From CAZYLZ01 sp964648335 (GTDB lineage Bacteria > Patescibacteriota > Minisyncoccia > Phycocordibacterales > UBA2100), in assembly GCA_964648335.1 (NCBI GenBank), contig CAZYLZ010000007.1:3178-67177 (forward strand): DNA of 64,000 bases, read 5' to 3'. A program made the translations under genes and the position numbers. Position 1 is the first letter of the stretch. Each line of letters starts with the position of its first letter. A model generated the notes under the pieces. The model was not told where the DNA came from and ran no database searches. It saw only the letters and a list, made by a program, of their open reading frames with translations. Shown here piece after piece: positions 49,640 through 57,512 of this stretch.

Positions 49640-52276
49640 ATGAAAGACGAAACCAAACATATAGACGGAGATAAGATAGTCGTCAAGGGTGCGCGTACCC
49701 ACAATCTTAAGGATGTAACAGTCGAGATGCCGCGAAACAAGATGGTGGTGTTTACCGGGCTGTCTGGCTCGGGCAAATCGTCGCTCGCGTTCGATACGAT
49801 ATTCGCCGAGGGGCAGCGCCGCTATGTAGAATCCTTGTCTTCGTACGCACGTCAATTCTTGCGCCAGATGCAGAAGCCCGACGTCGATGAGATCCAGGGA
49901 CTGAGCCCCGCTATTTCGATAGACCAGAAGAGCCGCTCTAACAATCCGCGATCGACGGTCGCGACCATTACCGAGATCTACGACTACCTGCGCGTCCTCT
50001 ACGCACGCGTAGGACACGCACACTGTGTCATCTGCGGACGCGAAGTACGCAAGCTGAGCAACGAAGAGATCATGTCGACAATCCTCGACATTGTCGACGC
50101 CGCCCGCAAGACCAGCAAGAAAGAGGTGATGGGCGTGCCGTATTCGTCTGCGGCAATCAAGATATTGGCACCGGTGGTGGTAGGTCGCAAAGGCGAGTAC
50201 TACCAGCTTTTGTACGACATGCTTGCAAAAGGATACGAGCGCGCATACATCGACGGCGCCGATATGTCCTTGCGCGAGCGCATAGAGCTATCACGCAACA
50301 AGAAGCACGACATCGACGCGGTGGTAGATACCATCTTCGTAAGCGAATTCGACACCGACCCGAAGGGAAGTCGCGAGCGACTGGCCGAGTCCATTGAGCG
50401 TGCGCTCCACGAGTCTGATGGTCTCGTGCGCATCCTCGCTCCTGACGGTACATCGCGCGTCGTGTCGGCAAAGTTTATGTGCGCCTACGACGGTTTCTCG
50501 TTTCCGGAAGTAGAGCCGCGCCTCTTCTCGTTCAACTCACCGTACGGCGCGTGCCCCACCTGTAACGGCTTGGGTACCAAGCACCTCTTTGGTGACGAGC
50601 CTTGCGACGACTGCAACGGCGCGCGCCTGCGCAAAGAAGCGCTCAATGTCTTCTTGGGCAGCAAGTTCGACGCCGACATGAAGCGAGTCGCGGGTACGGG
50701 CAAGAACATTGTCGAACTCACGTCGCTCTCCATAGAAGAGGCATGGACCTTTTTCGAGACTCTCAAGCTCTCTGCCAAAGAGAAAGAGATCTCGAAAGTA
50801 GTCAACAAAGAGATCACGAGCCGCCTCACCTTCATGCGCGACGTCGGCATCGGCTATCTTACGCTCGATCGCCGCGCCAACACCCTTTCGGGTGGCGAGG
50901 CACAGCGCATACGGCTCGCCTCCCAGCTGGGCTCTGGTCTCGTGGGGGCTCTCTACGTACTCGACGAGCCGACGATCGGCTTGCATCAAAAAGACAACGA
51001 CCGTCTCATAAAAACACTTACGAACCTGCGCGACCTCGGCAATACCATTATCGTCGTCGAACACGACGAAGACACCATCTATGCGTCGGACTACATCATC
51101 GATATCGGCCCTGGTGCTGGAGTGCACGGTGGAAACATAGTTGCCGCTGGATGGCTCGACAAGCTTCTTACCGCCAAGACAAACCCTTCGAAGTCGCTAA
51201 CGCTCTCGTACCTGCGCGACGAGACACGCATAGAGTTGCCCGAAAAGCGCCGCAATGCCGACAAAGGCAAGATCAAGATCCGCGGCGGGAACATGTTTAA
51301 CATCAAGGACCTCAATGTCGACGTGCCGCTCGGACGTCTCGTCACCGTGACCGGACTTTCGGGTTCGGGTAAGTCGACCTTCTTGTACGACATGCTCCAT
51401 CGCAATCTTCAGGCACGTTTCGACAAGCGGTACCGCACGGCAAAGGTATACAACGTCGGATCGTTCGAGGGTACCGAGTACCTCGGACGCTCGATACTCA
51501 TCGATCAATCACCGATAGGGCGAACGCCGCGCTCGAACCCGGCAACGTACACCGGATCCTTCAACCATATCCGCGACATGTTCGCGCTTACCGAGGAAGC
51601 ACGCGCTCGCGGGTGGAAGGCAGGACGATTCTCATTTAACGTAAAAGGCGGACGATGCGAGGCGTGTCAGGGCAACGGGCTTGTTGCCGTCGAGATGCAC
51701 TTCTTGCCAACGGTGTACGTGACCTGTGATGTCTGCGGGGGCAAGCGGTTTATGAAAGAGACGCTCGAAGTAAAGTACAAGAAAAAGAATATCTACGAGG
51801 TCCTCAACATGACCGTCGAAGAAGCGCATGCATTTTTTAATGACATCCCCGCGATTGCCGATCGGCTCGAGTCGCTCCTCGAGGTGGGCCTGGGGTACCT
51901 CAAGCTCGGGCAGAGCGCGACGACGCTTTCTGGCGGAGAAGCACAGCGCGTCAAGATCGCATCCGAGCTGTATCGCCCGCATATCACCAAAAGCATCTAT
52001 CTTCTCGACGAGCCGACCGTCGGCTTGCATTACGAAGATGTGCGCAAGCTCATCGAGATCTTGCAGCGTCTCGTCGATCGGGGTAATACCGTGGTGGTCA
52101 TAGAACACAATCTCGACCTCATAAAATGCGCCGACTATCTCATCGATATGGGTCCCGAAGGGGGAGTGAAGGGAGGCAAGGTGGTCGCCAAGGGTACGCC
52201 CGAAGAAGTGTCGCGTACCAAGGGTTCGTACACAGGAGAGTATCTGGCCCGTATGCTCAAAAAACACAGGAAATAA
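49640..52276 (+). CDS. uvrA: Excinuclease ABC subunit A
   Basis: The 878-residue DNA-damage sensor has two ABC ATPase halves: Walker A GLSGSGKSSLA and GLSGSGKSTFL, signatures LSGGEAQRIRLA and LSGGEAQRVKIA, and Walker B VLDEPTIGL and LLDEPTVGL. Zinc modules ACPTCNGLG/CDDCNGARL and CEACQGNG/CDVCGGKRF are present. It loads UvrB at lesions. The ATG at 49640 gives the normal N-terminus (VVKGARTHNLKDV soon after); TACACT about 45 bases upstream is the likely -10. Slightly shorter than typical (about 940 residues). Confidence 0.97.
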   Translation: MKDETKHIDGDKIVVKGARTHNLKDVTVEMPRNKMVVFTGLSGSGKSSLAFDTIFAEGQRRYVESLSSYARQFLRQMQKPDVDEIQGLSPAISIDQKSRSNNPRSTVATITEIYDYLRVLYARVGHAHCVICGREVRKLSNEEIMSTILDIVDAARKTSKKEVMGVPYSSAAIKILAPVVVGRKGEYYQLLYDMLAKGYERAYIDGADMSLRERIELSRNKKHDIDAVVDTIFVSEFDTDPKGSRERLAESIERALHESDGLVRILAPDGTSRVVSAKFMCAYDGFSFPEVEPRLFSFNSPYGACPTCNGLGTKHLFGDEPCDDCNGARLRKEALNVFLGSKFDADMKRVAGTGKNIVELTSLSIEEAWTFFETLKLSAKEKEISKVVNKEITSRLTFMRDVGIGYLTLDRRANTLSGGEAQRIRLASQLGSGLVGALYVLDEPTIGLHQKDNDRLIKTLTNLRDLGNTIIVVEHDEDTIYASDYIIDIGPGAGVHGGNIVAAGWLDKLLTAKTNPSKSLTLSYLRDETRIELPEKRRNADKGKIKIRGGNMFNIKDLNVDVPLGRLVTVTGLSGSGKSTFLYDMLHRNLQARFDKRYRTAKVYNVGSFEGTEYLGRSILIDQSPIGRTPRSNPATYTGSFNHIRDMFALTEEARARGWKAGRFSFNVKGGRCEACQGNGLVAVEMHFLPTVYVTCDVCGGKRFMKETLEVKYKKKNIYEVLNMTVEEAHAFFNDIPAIADRLESLLEVGLGYLKLGQSATTLSGGEAQRVKIASELYRPHITKSIYLLDEPTVGLHYEDVRKLIEILQRLVDRGNTVVVIEHNLDLIKCADYLIDMGPEGGVKGGKVVAKGTPEEVSRTKGSYTGEYLARMLKKHRK

Positions 52277-52311
52277 GGCACCGAATTGGCATCTCGGGGA
52301 AGGGTAAATAA

Positions 52312-52339
52312 TTGACGAATCGCAAAAAAGATGTATAAT
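52312..52339 (+). promoter_or_regulatory. Promoter of the phospholipid operon
   Basis: TTGACG (52312-52317) and TG-extended TATAAT (52334-52339) with a 16-base spacer. A leader of about 39 bases with an AGAAGGAG SD follows. Confidence 0.82.
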
Positions 52340-52384
52340 TCCGCGGGTTTATTTGTACGTTAACTCAAGCAGAAGGAGCTCGTA

Positions 52385-53023
52385 ATGAGCGTCTACAGCC
52401 TCAAGCCGCGATTCCAATCGCTTCTGCGTCCGCTCTCGGACGGTCTTGCATCGGCCGGCGTATCGGCCAATATGGTGACTATCGCAGCGCTCGTCCTCTC
52501 GATTCTCGAGGGAATAGCGCTCGCCAACGACCCGGGCGCTTCTGTGCCTTTGTTGGCACTGCCAGTCGTTCTCTTGGTCCGGATGGCGCTCAACGCCATC
52601 GACGGCATGATCGCCCGCGAACATGCGCAACAAAGCGACACTGGTGCGTATTTGAACGAGATTGGGGACATTGTTTCTGATCTCGCACTGTACACGCCGG
52701 TCGTCCTTGCTATCTATACGCCCCTGTCGGTGTCTATCGTCGTTCTCTACGTGGTGTACCTCATTGGTATCCCCGTGTCAGAGACAGTCGGCATCATGGC
52801 TGAGCGTATCGGTGGCATCCGTCGCTACGACGGGCCGATGGGCAAGAGTGACCGTGCGCTGTGCATGGGAGTCTTTGCCGTGTTGTTGGCTCCGTTGAAT
52901 TTAGACGACGTCGGCTCAGTTACGACGGTCTTTGTAATCGTTCTGGTGCTCGCGATCGGTGTCTGGCGTACTGCCTACAAGCGGTATGCGAGAAGCCTCG
53001 TCGACAAGCAGAAGAAAGGGTGA
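52385..53023 (+). CDS. CDP-alcohol phosphatidyltransferase family protein
   Basis: The 212-residue membrane enzyme has the CDP-OH signature NAIDGMIAREHAQQSDTGAYLNE then IGDIVSD, giving the DGxxAR...GxxxDxxxD metal site (with Asn/Glu variation in the third position). It swaps CMP of a CDP-lipid for an alcohol. The head group is unknown; PgsA-like or inositol-type activity is possible. First gene of an operon with CdsA and PlsC, which would supply the CDP-diacylglycerol. Confidence 0.88.
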   Translation: MSVYSLKPRFQSLLRPLSDGLASAGVSANMVTIAALVLSILEGIALANDPGASVPLLALPVVLLVRMALNAIDGMIAREHAQQSDTGAYLNEIGDIVSDLALYTPVVLAIYTPLSVSIVVLYVVYLIGIPVSETVGIMAERIGGIRRYDGPMGKSDRALCMGVFAVLLAPLNLDDVGSVTTVFVIVLVLAIGVWRTAYKRYARSLVDKQKKG

Positions 53024-53026
53024 GAC

Positions 53027-54049
53027 ATGGATATGCAGGCACTATGGAATGGTGGGAGTCAGTGGTTCTTAGCACTTCCCAAGACACTCTGGGTACTCGC
53101 ATTCGTGCTCTCCGTCCTGATCGTCGCGACCGCGTATGTGGGCACCGTTCACCTCGTGCGTCCCAAGAAAGATATCGACGAACTCGAAGCGCGCGTCGAC
53201 ACGTGGTGGGTAATCGTGGCTTTGGTCACGGTCGCATTCTGGGGCGGTCAGTACTGGTACGCGGCACCGTTCGTGCTCTTTGGTTTCATAAGCTTCATCG
53301 CGTTGAAGGAGTTCTTCACGATGGTGCCGCTGCGACACGAAGACCGCACGCCGATGTTCATTGCGTACCTGTTTATTCCGCTCCAGTACTACTTCGCAGC
53401 GGTGCTCGATCACCATGGACTGTTCATGATGTCGATAATCGTCTACGGAGTAGCCATGGTGGCGATCGTGATGGTGCTCAAGCAGAAAGTCGACGGATTC
53501 ATGGTCGCATTCGCGACCTTGCTCACCGGGATGATGATCACCACCTACAGTATCAGTCACCTCGCGCACTTCTTTGCCCTTCCGTCGTCGCCGAAGGTTC
53601 CGCAAGGAGCCATCGGTCTCGTGCTCTTCTATATCGTCCTTACCCAAGGCAACGATGTGGCGCAGTACCTTTCGGGTAAGCTTTTCGGCCGCCACAAAAT
53701 TGTGCCGGTCGTGAGCCCCAACAAAACATGGGAAGGATTCGTCGGGGGCGCCATCATTACGACGGCACTCGGCGTCTTCTTGGCGCCGATACTCACGCCG
53801 TTCTCGTGGTACACAGCGTTCGGCGTAAGCTCACTCATTGCGACCTTGGGCTTCTTTGGCGATGTGTTCATATCGGCCTTGAAACGCGATATGGGGATCA
53901 AAGACACGAGCAAGTTCCTGCCAGGGCATGGCGGCATGCTCGACCGGGTCGACAGCTTCACGCTTTCGGCTCCTATCTACTTCCACGTAGTGAACTATTT
54001 CGTCTACATGAAGGGAGGTCTCGTATGCTCAGCAGTCTCGTGCGGGTAG
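53027..54049 (+). CDS. cdsA: Phosphatidate cytidylyltransferase
   Basis: The 340-residue polytopic protein ends with the CdsA signature SALKRDMGIKDTSKFLPGHG followed by GMLDRVDS, preceded by NKTWEGFVGG. It makes CDP-diacylglycerol from phosphatidate and CTP. It starts three bases after the CDP-alcohol transferase and overlaps plsC by 25 bases, so the three are coupled: PlsC makes phosphatidate, CdsA activates it, and the transferase adds a head group. Confidence 0.94.
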   Translation: MDMQALWNGGSQWFLALPKTLWVLAFVLSVLIVATAYVGTVHLVRPKKDIDELEARVDTWWVIVALVTVAFWGGQYWYAAPFVLFGFISFIALKEFFTMVPLRHEDRTPMFIAYLFIPLQYYFAAVLDHHGLFMMSIIVYGVAMVAIVMVLKQKVDGFMVAFATLLTGMMITTYSISHLAHFFALPSSPKVPQGAIGLVLFYIVLTQGNDVAQYLSGKLFGRHKIVPVVSPNKTWEGFVGGAIITTALGVFLAPILTPFSWYTAFGVSSLIATLGFFGDVFISALKRDMGIKDTSKFLPGHGGMLDRVDSFTLSAPIYFHVVNYFVYMKGGLVCSAVSCG

Positions 54050-54657
54050 TCTTCAATGCGGCGATTCTCCCGTTCACAATGTGGGTGTGGGTCGGGATGA
54101 ACGTGTGGGGCAAGAGTAATGTGCCGCGAAAGGGTCCGGCGATTGTCGTGGCCAATCACAACAGTCACTTCGACACGCTCGCGATCATGGCATTGTTTCC
54201 GCGTCGGATGCGCAGCCGCATCCGACCGGTCGCAGCCGAGGACTACTTTGCAAACGGCGGTCTCATGACCTGGTTCTCGCTTTCGGTACTTCGCGGCATC
54301 ACCATCCGTCGTGCAAGCGGCGGCGGGCTCGAAGATCCATTCGCGAAGTGCCACGAGGCCTTGGCCAAGGGCGATATCCTGATCGTCTATCCCGAAGGGA
54401 CGCGCGGCAAGCCCGAAGTCCTTTCGGACTTTAAGAAAGGAATTGCCTATCTGGCGGCTCGGCACTCTACGGTACCTGTGATCCCGATCAATCTCGAAGG
54501 TCTCGGGACCGTTATGGGTAAGGGGCACTCGATGCCAATGCCGTTCTTCTGCGACGTCGTCGTCGGTGGACCCTTCGTATCAACGGGTATGCCGGCGCAG
54601 TACGTCACGGAACTCAAGCATACGATTATCGCGCTTCAAAACGAGAGGGCGAACTAG
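54025..54657 (+). CDS. plsC: 1-acyl-sn-glycerol-3-phosphate acyltransferase
   Basis: The 210-residue protein has an N-terminal hydrophobic segment and the acyltransferase motifs ANHNSHFDTLAIM (catalytic His and Asp of the HX4D type) and IVYPEGTRGK. It acylates lysophosphatidate to phosphatidate. ATG 54025 has AAGGGAGG 5-8 bases upstream inside the end of cdsA. A lipid operon is notable because many CPR genomes lack most of the pathway. Confidence 0.93.
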   Translation: MLSSLVRVVFNAAILPFTMWVWVGMNVWGKSNVPRKGPAIVVANHNSHFDTLAIMALFPRRMRSRIRPVAAEDYFANGGLMTWFSLSVLRGITIRRASGGGLEDPFAKCHEALAKGDILIVYPEGTRGKPEVLSDFKKGIAYLAARHSTVPVIPINLEGLGTVMGKGHSMPMPFFCDVVVGGPFVSTGMPAQYVTELKHTIIALQNERAN

Positions 54658-54668
54658 TCGTCATACGA

Positions 54669-54704
54669 CAGGCCGATGCGCAAAGCATCGGCCTGTTTTT
54701 CTTT
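54669..54704 (+). terminator. Intrinsic terminator of the phospholipid operon
   Basis: CAGGCCGATGC pairs with GCATCGGCCTG and is followed by TTTTTCTTT. Confidence 0.9.
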
Positions 54705-54772
54705 GTCTTCATGAAAAAAACCGGTAGCCGTGGTACGCTCGGGCGAGCCTAGGAACAAAGGGAGTATGGACT

Positions 54773-55147
54773 GTGCAACAGATTATCCAGCAGGTCTTTT
54801 CGGGCCTGGAGCAAGCGTTTCATTGGTGTTGGAGTCTCATTACGCTCATTCTCGCGTGGTACTGGTCGCAGATAGGGAAGCTCGCCGCGATCATCGGTTC
54901 TAACCAGGCAGTGTGGAAGCAAGTGCTTGCGGCGATTTTTCTGGTCTACCTCGGGTACCTGCTTTATGGTGTCGTCATCTCGTTTGTCGAATCGCTTCGC
55001 GGCGTCTTTGCCGCGATAGGCTCGTTCGTCGGCACTGTCATTGCAGCGTCGCCAGATCTTCTCAAGGCCGGTATCATAGCGGCAGTCGGGCTCTTTCTCA
55101 TCAATACCGTCAATCTGGGAAATATCGCCTGGAAGTGGCCTCTCTAA
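54773..55147 (+). CDS. Small membrane protein with GTG start
   Basis: The 124-residue protein has four hydrophobic segments (about residues 17-38, 50-72, 78-95, 98-116), with aromatic residues in the first (FHWCWSLITLILAWYW). The GTG at 54773 is preceded by AAAGGGAG with 8 bases spacing, while a nearby ATG is in another frame. No family is recognised. Confidence 0.72.
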   Translation: MQQIIQQVFSGLEQAFHWCWSLITLILAWYWSQIGKLAAIIGSNQAVWKQVLAAIFLVYLGYLLYGVVISFVESLRGVFAAIGSFVGTVIAASPDLLKAGIIAAVGLFLINTVNLGNIAWKWPL

Positions 55148-55153
55148 AATAAA

Positions 55154-55180
55154 ACACCCCCGACGTTCTGTCGGGGGTGT
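55154..55180. terminator. Bidirectional hairpin terminator
   Basis: ACACCCCCGAC with its complement around GTTCT, between two convergent membrane protein genes. Confidence 0.82.
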
Positions 55181-55184
55181 CGTA

Positions 55185-55673
55185 CTAGGTGCGAACGTTC
55201 TCGTAGGTGGCGCGCATGAACTGCCAGATTAGCGCGGCAAGTCCTGAGAGCAGTATCGTATCGCCCGCGTGTGCCGTTATGGTTTTGGCGAGGCCGTCGA
55301 ACATGATGATGCGGCTTGTAAGCTCGACGCACCATGCGGTGAACATGAGTACGACAGCTGTCACAAACCCAAACACGAGGTGTGGCGTTATGCGTTCGAG
55401 CCGATACTTGAGCGACATCCGCATCGACGCGTCAAACGGCTGGGTCTCGATATCGCCGAGTGCCCGCAGGGTGCGCGCGATGACTGCGAGGGCGGCAGCG
55501 CAGGTGCACCACGCCATGATTGCCATGCAGAGATTGATCTCGTATTCCGACGGGGTATGTCCGTTGAACCAGAGAATCTGGTAAGTGAAAACCGAAGCGC
55601 AGCCAACATATACCGCAGTCGCTACGACCGCACACGCCAGATGTAGGAGCGGTCGTTTTAGAGTCGCAAACAT
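55185..55673 (-). CDS. Four-helix membrane protein, unknown function
   Basis: The 162-residue protein has hydrophobic segments at about residues 10-33, 47-68, 97-118 and 135-152. Between the second and third is a charged loop (RALGDIETQPFDASMRM). AGGAGG lies 5 bases before ATG 55671-55673. It is divergent from uvrC over an AT-rich intergenic region. No family is recognised. Confidence 0.74.
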   Translation of the reverse strand: MFATLKRPLLHLACAVVATAVYVGCASVFTYQILWFNGHTPSEYEINLCMAIMAWCTCAAALAVIARTLRALGDIETQPFDASMRMSLKYRLERITPHLVFGFVTAVVLMFTAWCVELTSRIIMFDGLAKTITAHAGDTILLSGLAALIWQFMRATYENVRT

Positions 55674-55709
55674 GGGTACCTCCTATTGCATCTGATACGC
55701 ATATTGTAA

Positions 55710-55715
55710 TATAAT
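55710..55715 (+). promoter_or_regulatory. -10 element of uvrC
   Basis: A perfect TATAAT lies 21 bases before ATG 55737. The reverse strand of the same region also offers TATATT/TACAAT boxes with a TTGACG for the divergent gene, so the two promoters overlap. Confidence 0.6.
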
Positions 55716-55736
55716 GCGCACCTCGTCAATAGCGCC

Positions 55737-57053
55737 ATGAACCGCGATATATTCGATACGCTTGGTTTCCCCGACACCCCTGGTGTGTATTTTTGGCGCG
55801 CTGCAAACGGGGACATATTGTATGTAGGAAAGGCGACGTCATTACGCGATCGCGTGCGCAGCTACTTTGCTTCTGACATCCACGTCACGCGCGGAGACCG
55901 CATCCGACAGATGGTCGACGAAGCCGCGACCATCACCTTCGAAGAGACCGACTCGGTCCTCGAAGCGCTCATCCTCGAGGCGAACCTCATCAAGTGCCAC
56001 CAGCCGCCGTATAATGTCGCCGAACGCGATAACAAGAGTTTTAACTATCTCGTGATCACGAACGAAGCGTTCCCACGCGTTCTGGTAGTACGCGGCCGCG
56101 AGCTGTTTCAAGAATGGAACGACAAAGATATCAAGTCGCTCTACGGACCCTTTCCCAACGGCGGCGCGCTGAAAGACGCGATGAAGCTCGTGCGCAAGAT
56201 CTTCCCGTTTCGCGACAAGTGCGTGCCCTTCGAAGCTTCAGCGAAGAAGAGCATGCCCTTCGAAGCTATAGCGAAGAAGAGCGTGTCCTTCGTAGCTTCC
56301 GCGAAGAAGGAGAAACCCTGCTTCAACAAGCAGCTGGGCCTTTGTCCTGGCGTCTGCGACGGTTCGTTTACGAAAGCAGAGTATGCACGGACAATCCGCA
56401 ACATATCGCTCCTCTTTAGCGGCAAGAAGGTAACGCTGTTGAAGACACTCGAGCGCGAGATGAAAGCGGCCGCCAAGAAAGAAGCCTTCGAGTCAGCACG
56501 CGAACTCAAGCGGCAGGTGATGGCCCTTACACACATTCGCGACATCTCGCTCGTGTCCGACGAGATGCGCATGTCGACCGGCGGCGGCGGGGTGCGAATC
56601 GAATGCTACGACATCGCACATACATCAGGAACCGAGACGGTCGGAGTTATGGTAGCGGTCGTAGACGGAGTTCCTGCAAAATCCCAGTACCGCAAGTTTA
56701 AAATCCGCGGGGTGGGGAACAACGATACGGCGGCACTAGCCCAGATGCTCTCTCGGCGGCTCGCACATAGCGAGTGGCCGCTCCCGCGTGTGTTTGTCGT
56801 CGATGGTGGTAAGGGGCAGCTCAACGCCATGCAAAAGGTGCTTTCTGATGCCGGGGTCGCGATCCCGCTTGTAGGTGTGGTAAAGGACGATAGGCACCGC
56901 CCGGTCGGAATCATCGGCGACCCGCAAGCCGCAAAAATCTACGAAAAAGAGGCTCTTTTGGCCGATGCCGAGGCACATCGCTTTGCCATAAGCTGGCACC
57001 GTAAGCGGCGCCAAGAGGCGGGGGGTTTGACAAAAACAAAGAAAGGAGTATAA
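55737..57053 (+). CDS. uvrC: Excinuclease ABC subunit C, lacking the HhH domain
   Basis: The 438-residue nuclease has the N-terminal GIY-YIG domain (PGVYFWRAANGDILYVGKA) for the 3' cut, a cysteine cluster (CFNKQLGLCPGVC), a UVR segment, and the RNase-H-like C-terminal endonuclease (IECYDIAHTSG, VVDGGKGQLNA, AHRFAI) for the 5' cut. It stops just after that and lacks the helix-hairpin-helix pair of the usual 600-residue protein. A triple 10-residue insert (CVPFEASAKK type) sits just before the cysteine cluster. The end of the gene contains the promoter of the next gene. Confidence 0.95.
   Translation: MNRDIFDTLGFPDTPGVYFWRAANGDILYVGKATSLRDRVRSYFASDIHVTRGDRIRQMVDEAATITFEETDSVLEALILEANLIKCHQPPYNVAERDNKSFNYLVITNEAFPRVLVVRGRELFQEWNDKDIKSLYGPFPNGGALKDAMKLVRKIFPFRDKCVPFEASAKKSMPFEAIAKKSVSFVASAKKEKPCFNKQLGLCPGVCDGSFTKAEYARTIRNISLLFSGKKVTLLKTLEREMKAAAKKEAFESARELKRQVMALTHIRDISLVSDEMRMSTGGGGVRIECYDIAHTSGTETVGVMVAVVDGVPAKSQYRKFKIRGVGNNDTAALAQMLSRRLAHSEWPLPRVFVVDGGKGQLNAMQKVLSDAGVAIPLVGVVKDDRHRPVGIIGDPQAAKIYEKEALLADAEAHRFAISWHRKRRQEAGGLTKTKKGV
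56221..56310 (+). repeat. Three tandem 30-bp repeats inside uvrC
   Basis: Units at 56221-56250, 56251-56280 and 56281-56310 each contain CCTTCG, AGCT and GCGAAGAAG, so each is also an imperfect palindrome (CTTCG with CGAAG). They add 30 residues in frame. This looks like a small palindromic element that spreads within genes. Confidence 0.88.
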
Positions 57054-57054
57054 T
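57027..57054 (+). promoter_or_regulatory. Consensus promoter embedded in the 3' end of uvrC
   Basis: Perfect TTGACA (57027-57032) and perfect TATAAT (57049-57054) with a 16-base spacer; the TATAAT overlaps the uvrC stop codon. Confidence 0.88.
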
Positions 57055-57103
57055 GCTGTTTAGTACGCAGAAAGATCCCGTAGCAACATCAGGAGATAAG
57101 ACC

Positions 57104-57427
57104 ATGGATCTCGTTGCACAACAGATTCAGTCGCTCGAATTCAAGATCGCTGCCGGCGAACAGCAGCTCGCTGCTATCGCGACGGTAGAGCCTGAGCTCG
57201 CGCAGAATCTCTTCGGTCATTCCCAACAGGCGGCGCATCTGAGGCATGGGTTGAACGGCCTCGACATGATCGCGTTCAATCGCATCACGGCGGGCAAGGT
57301 CAAAGCCGACACCGTCGCTCACCGCGCGGAAATCGCTCGGCTCGAATCACTCGCTGGCCTTGCGCGCGCCGCCGAGAACGAGAAGATCAACAATCAACGA
57401 GCCGACGACTACTTCCGCAACAGGTAA
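57104..57427 (+). CDS. Hypothetical small helical protein
   Basis: The 107-residue product begins MDLVAQQIQSLEFKIAAGEQ and is helical and probably coiled-coil, ending RADDYFRNR. ATG 57104 is preceded by AGGAG with 8 bases spacing and lies about 45 bases after the strong promoter, so it is preferred to an in-frame ATG at 57053 that overlaps the -10. It is closed by a strong terminator. No family is recognised. Confidence 0.72.
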   Translation: MDLVAQQIQSLEFKIAAGEQQLAAIATVEPELAQNLFGHSQQAAHLRHGLNGLDMIAFNRITAGKVKADTVAHRAEIARLESLAGLARAAENEKINNQRADDYFRNR

Positions 57428-57440
57428 TCGCAACCTCCTC

Positions 57441-57479
57441 GACCCCCGACCGATTCATTTCGGTCGGGGGTCATTTTTT
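57441..57479 (+). terminator. Intrinsic terminator
   Basis: GACCCCCGACCGA pairs with TCGGTCGGGGGTC and is followed by ATTTTTT. Confidence 0.9.
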
Positions 57480-57512
57480 ATGTACGTTCTTGCGAGGTGA
57501 TATACTTTTGCC

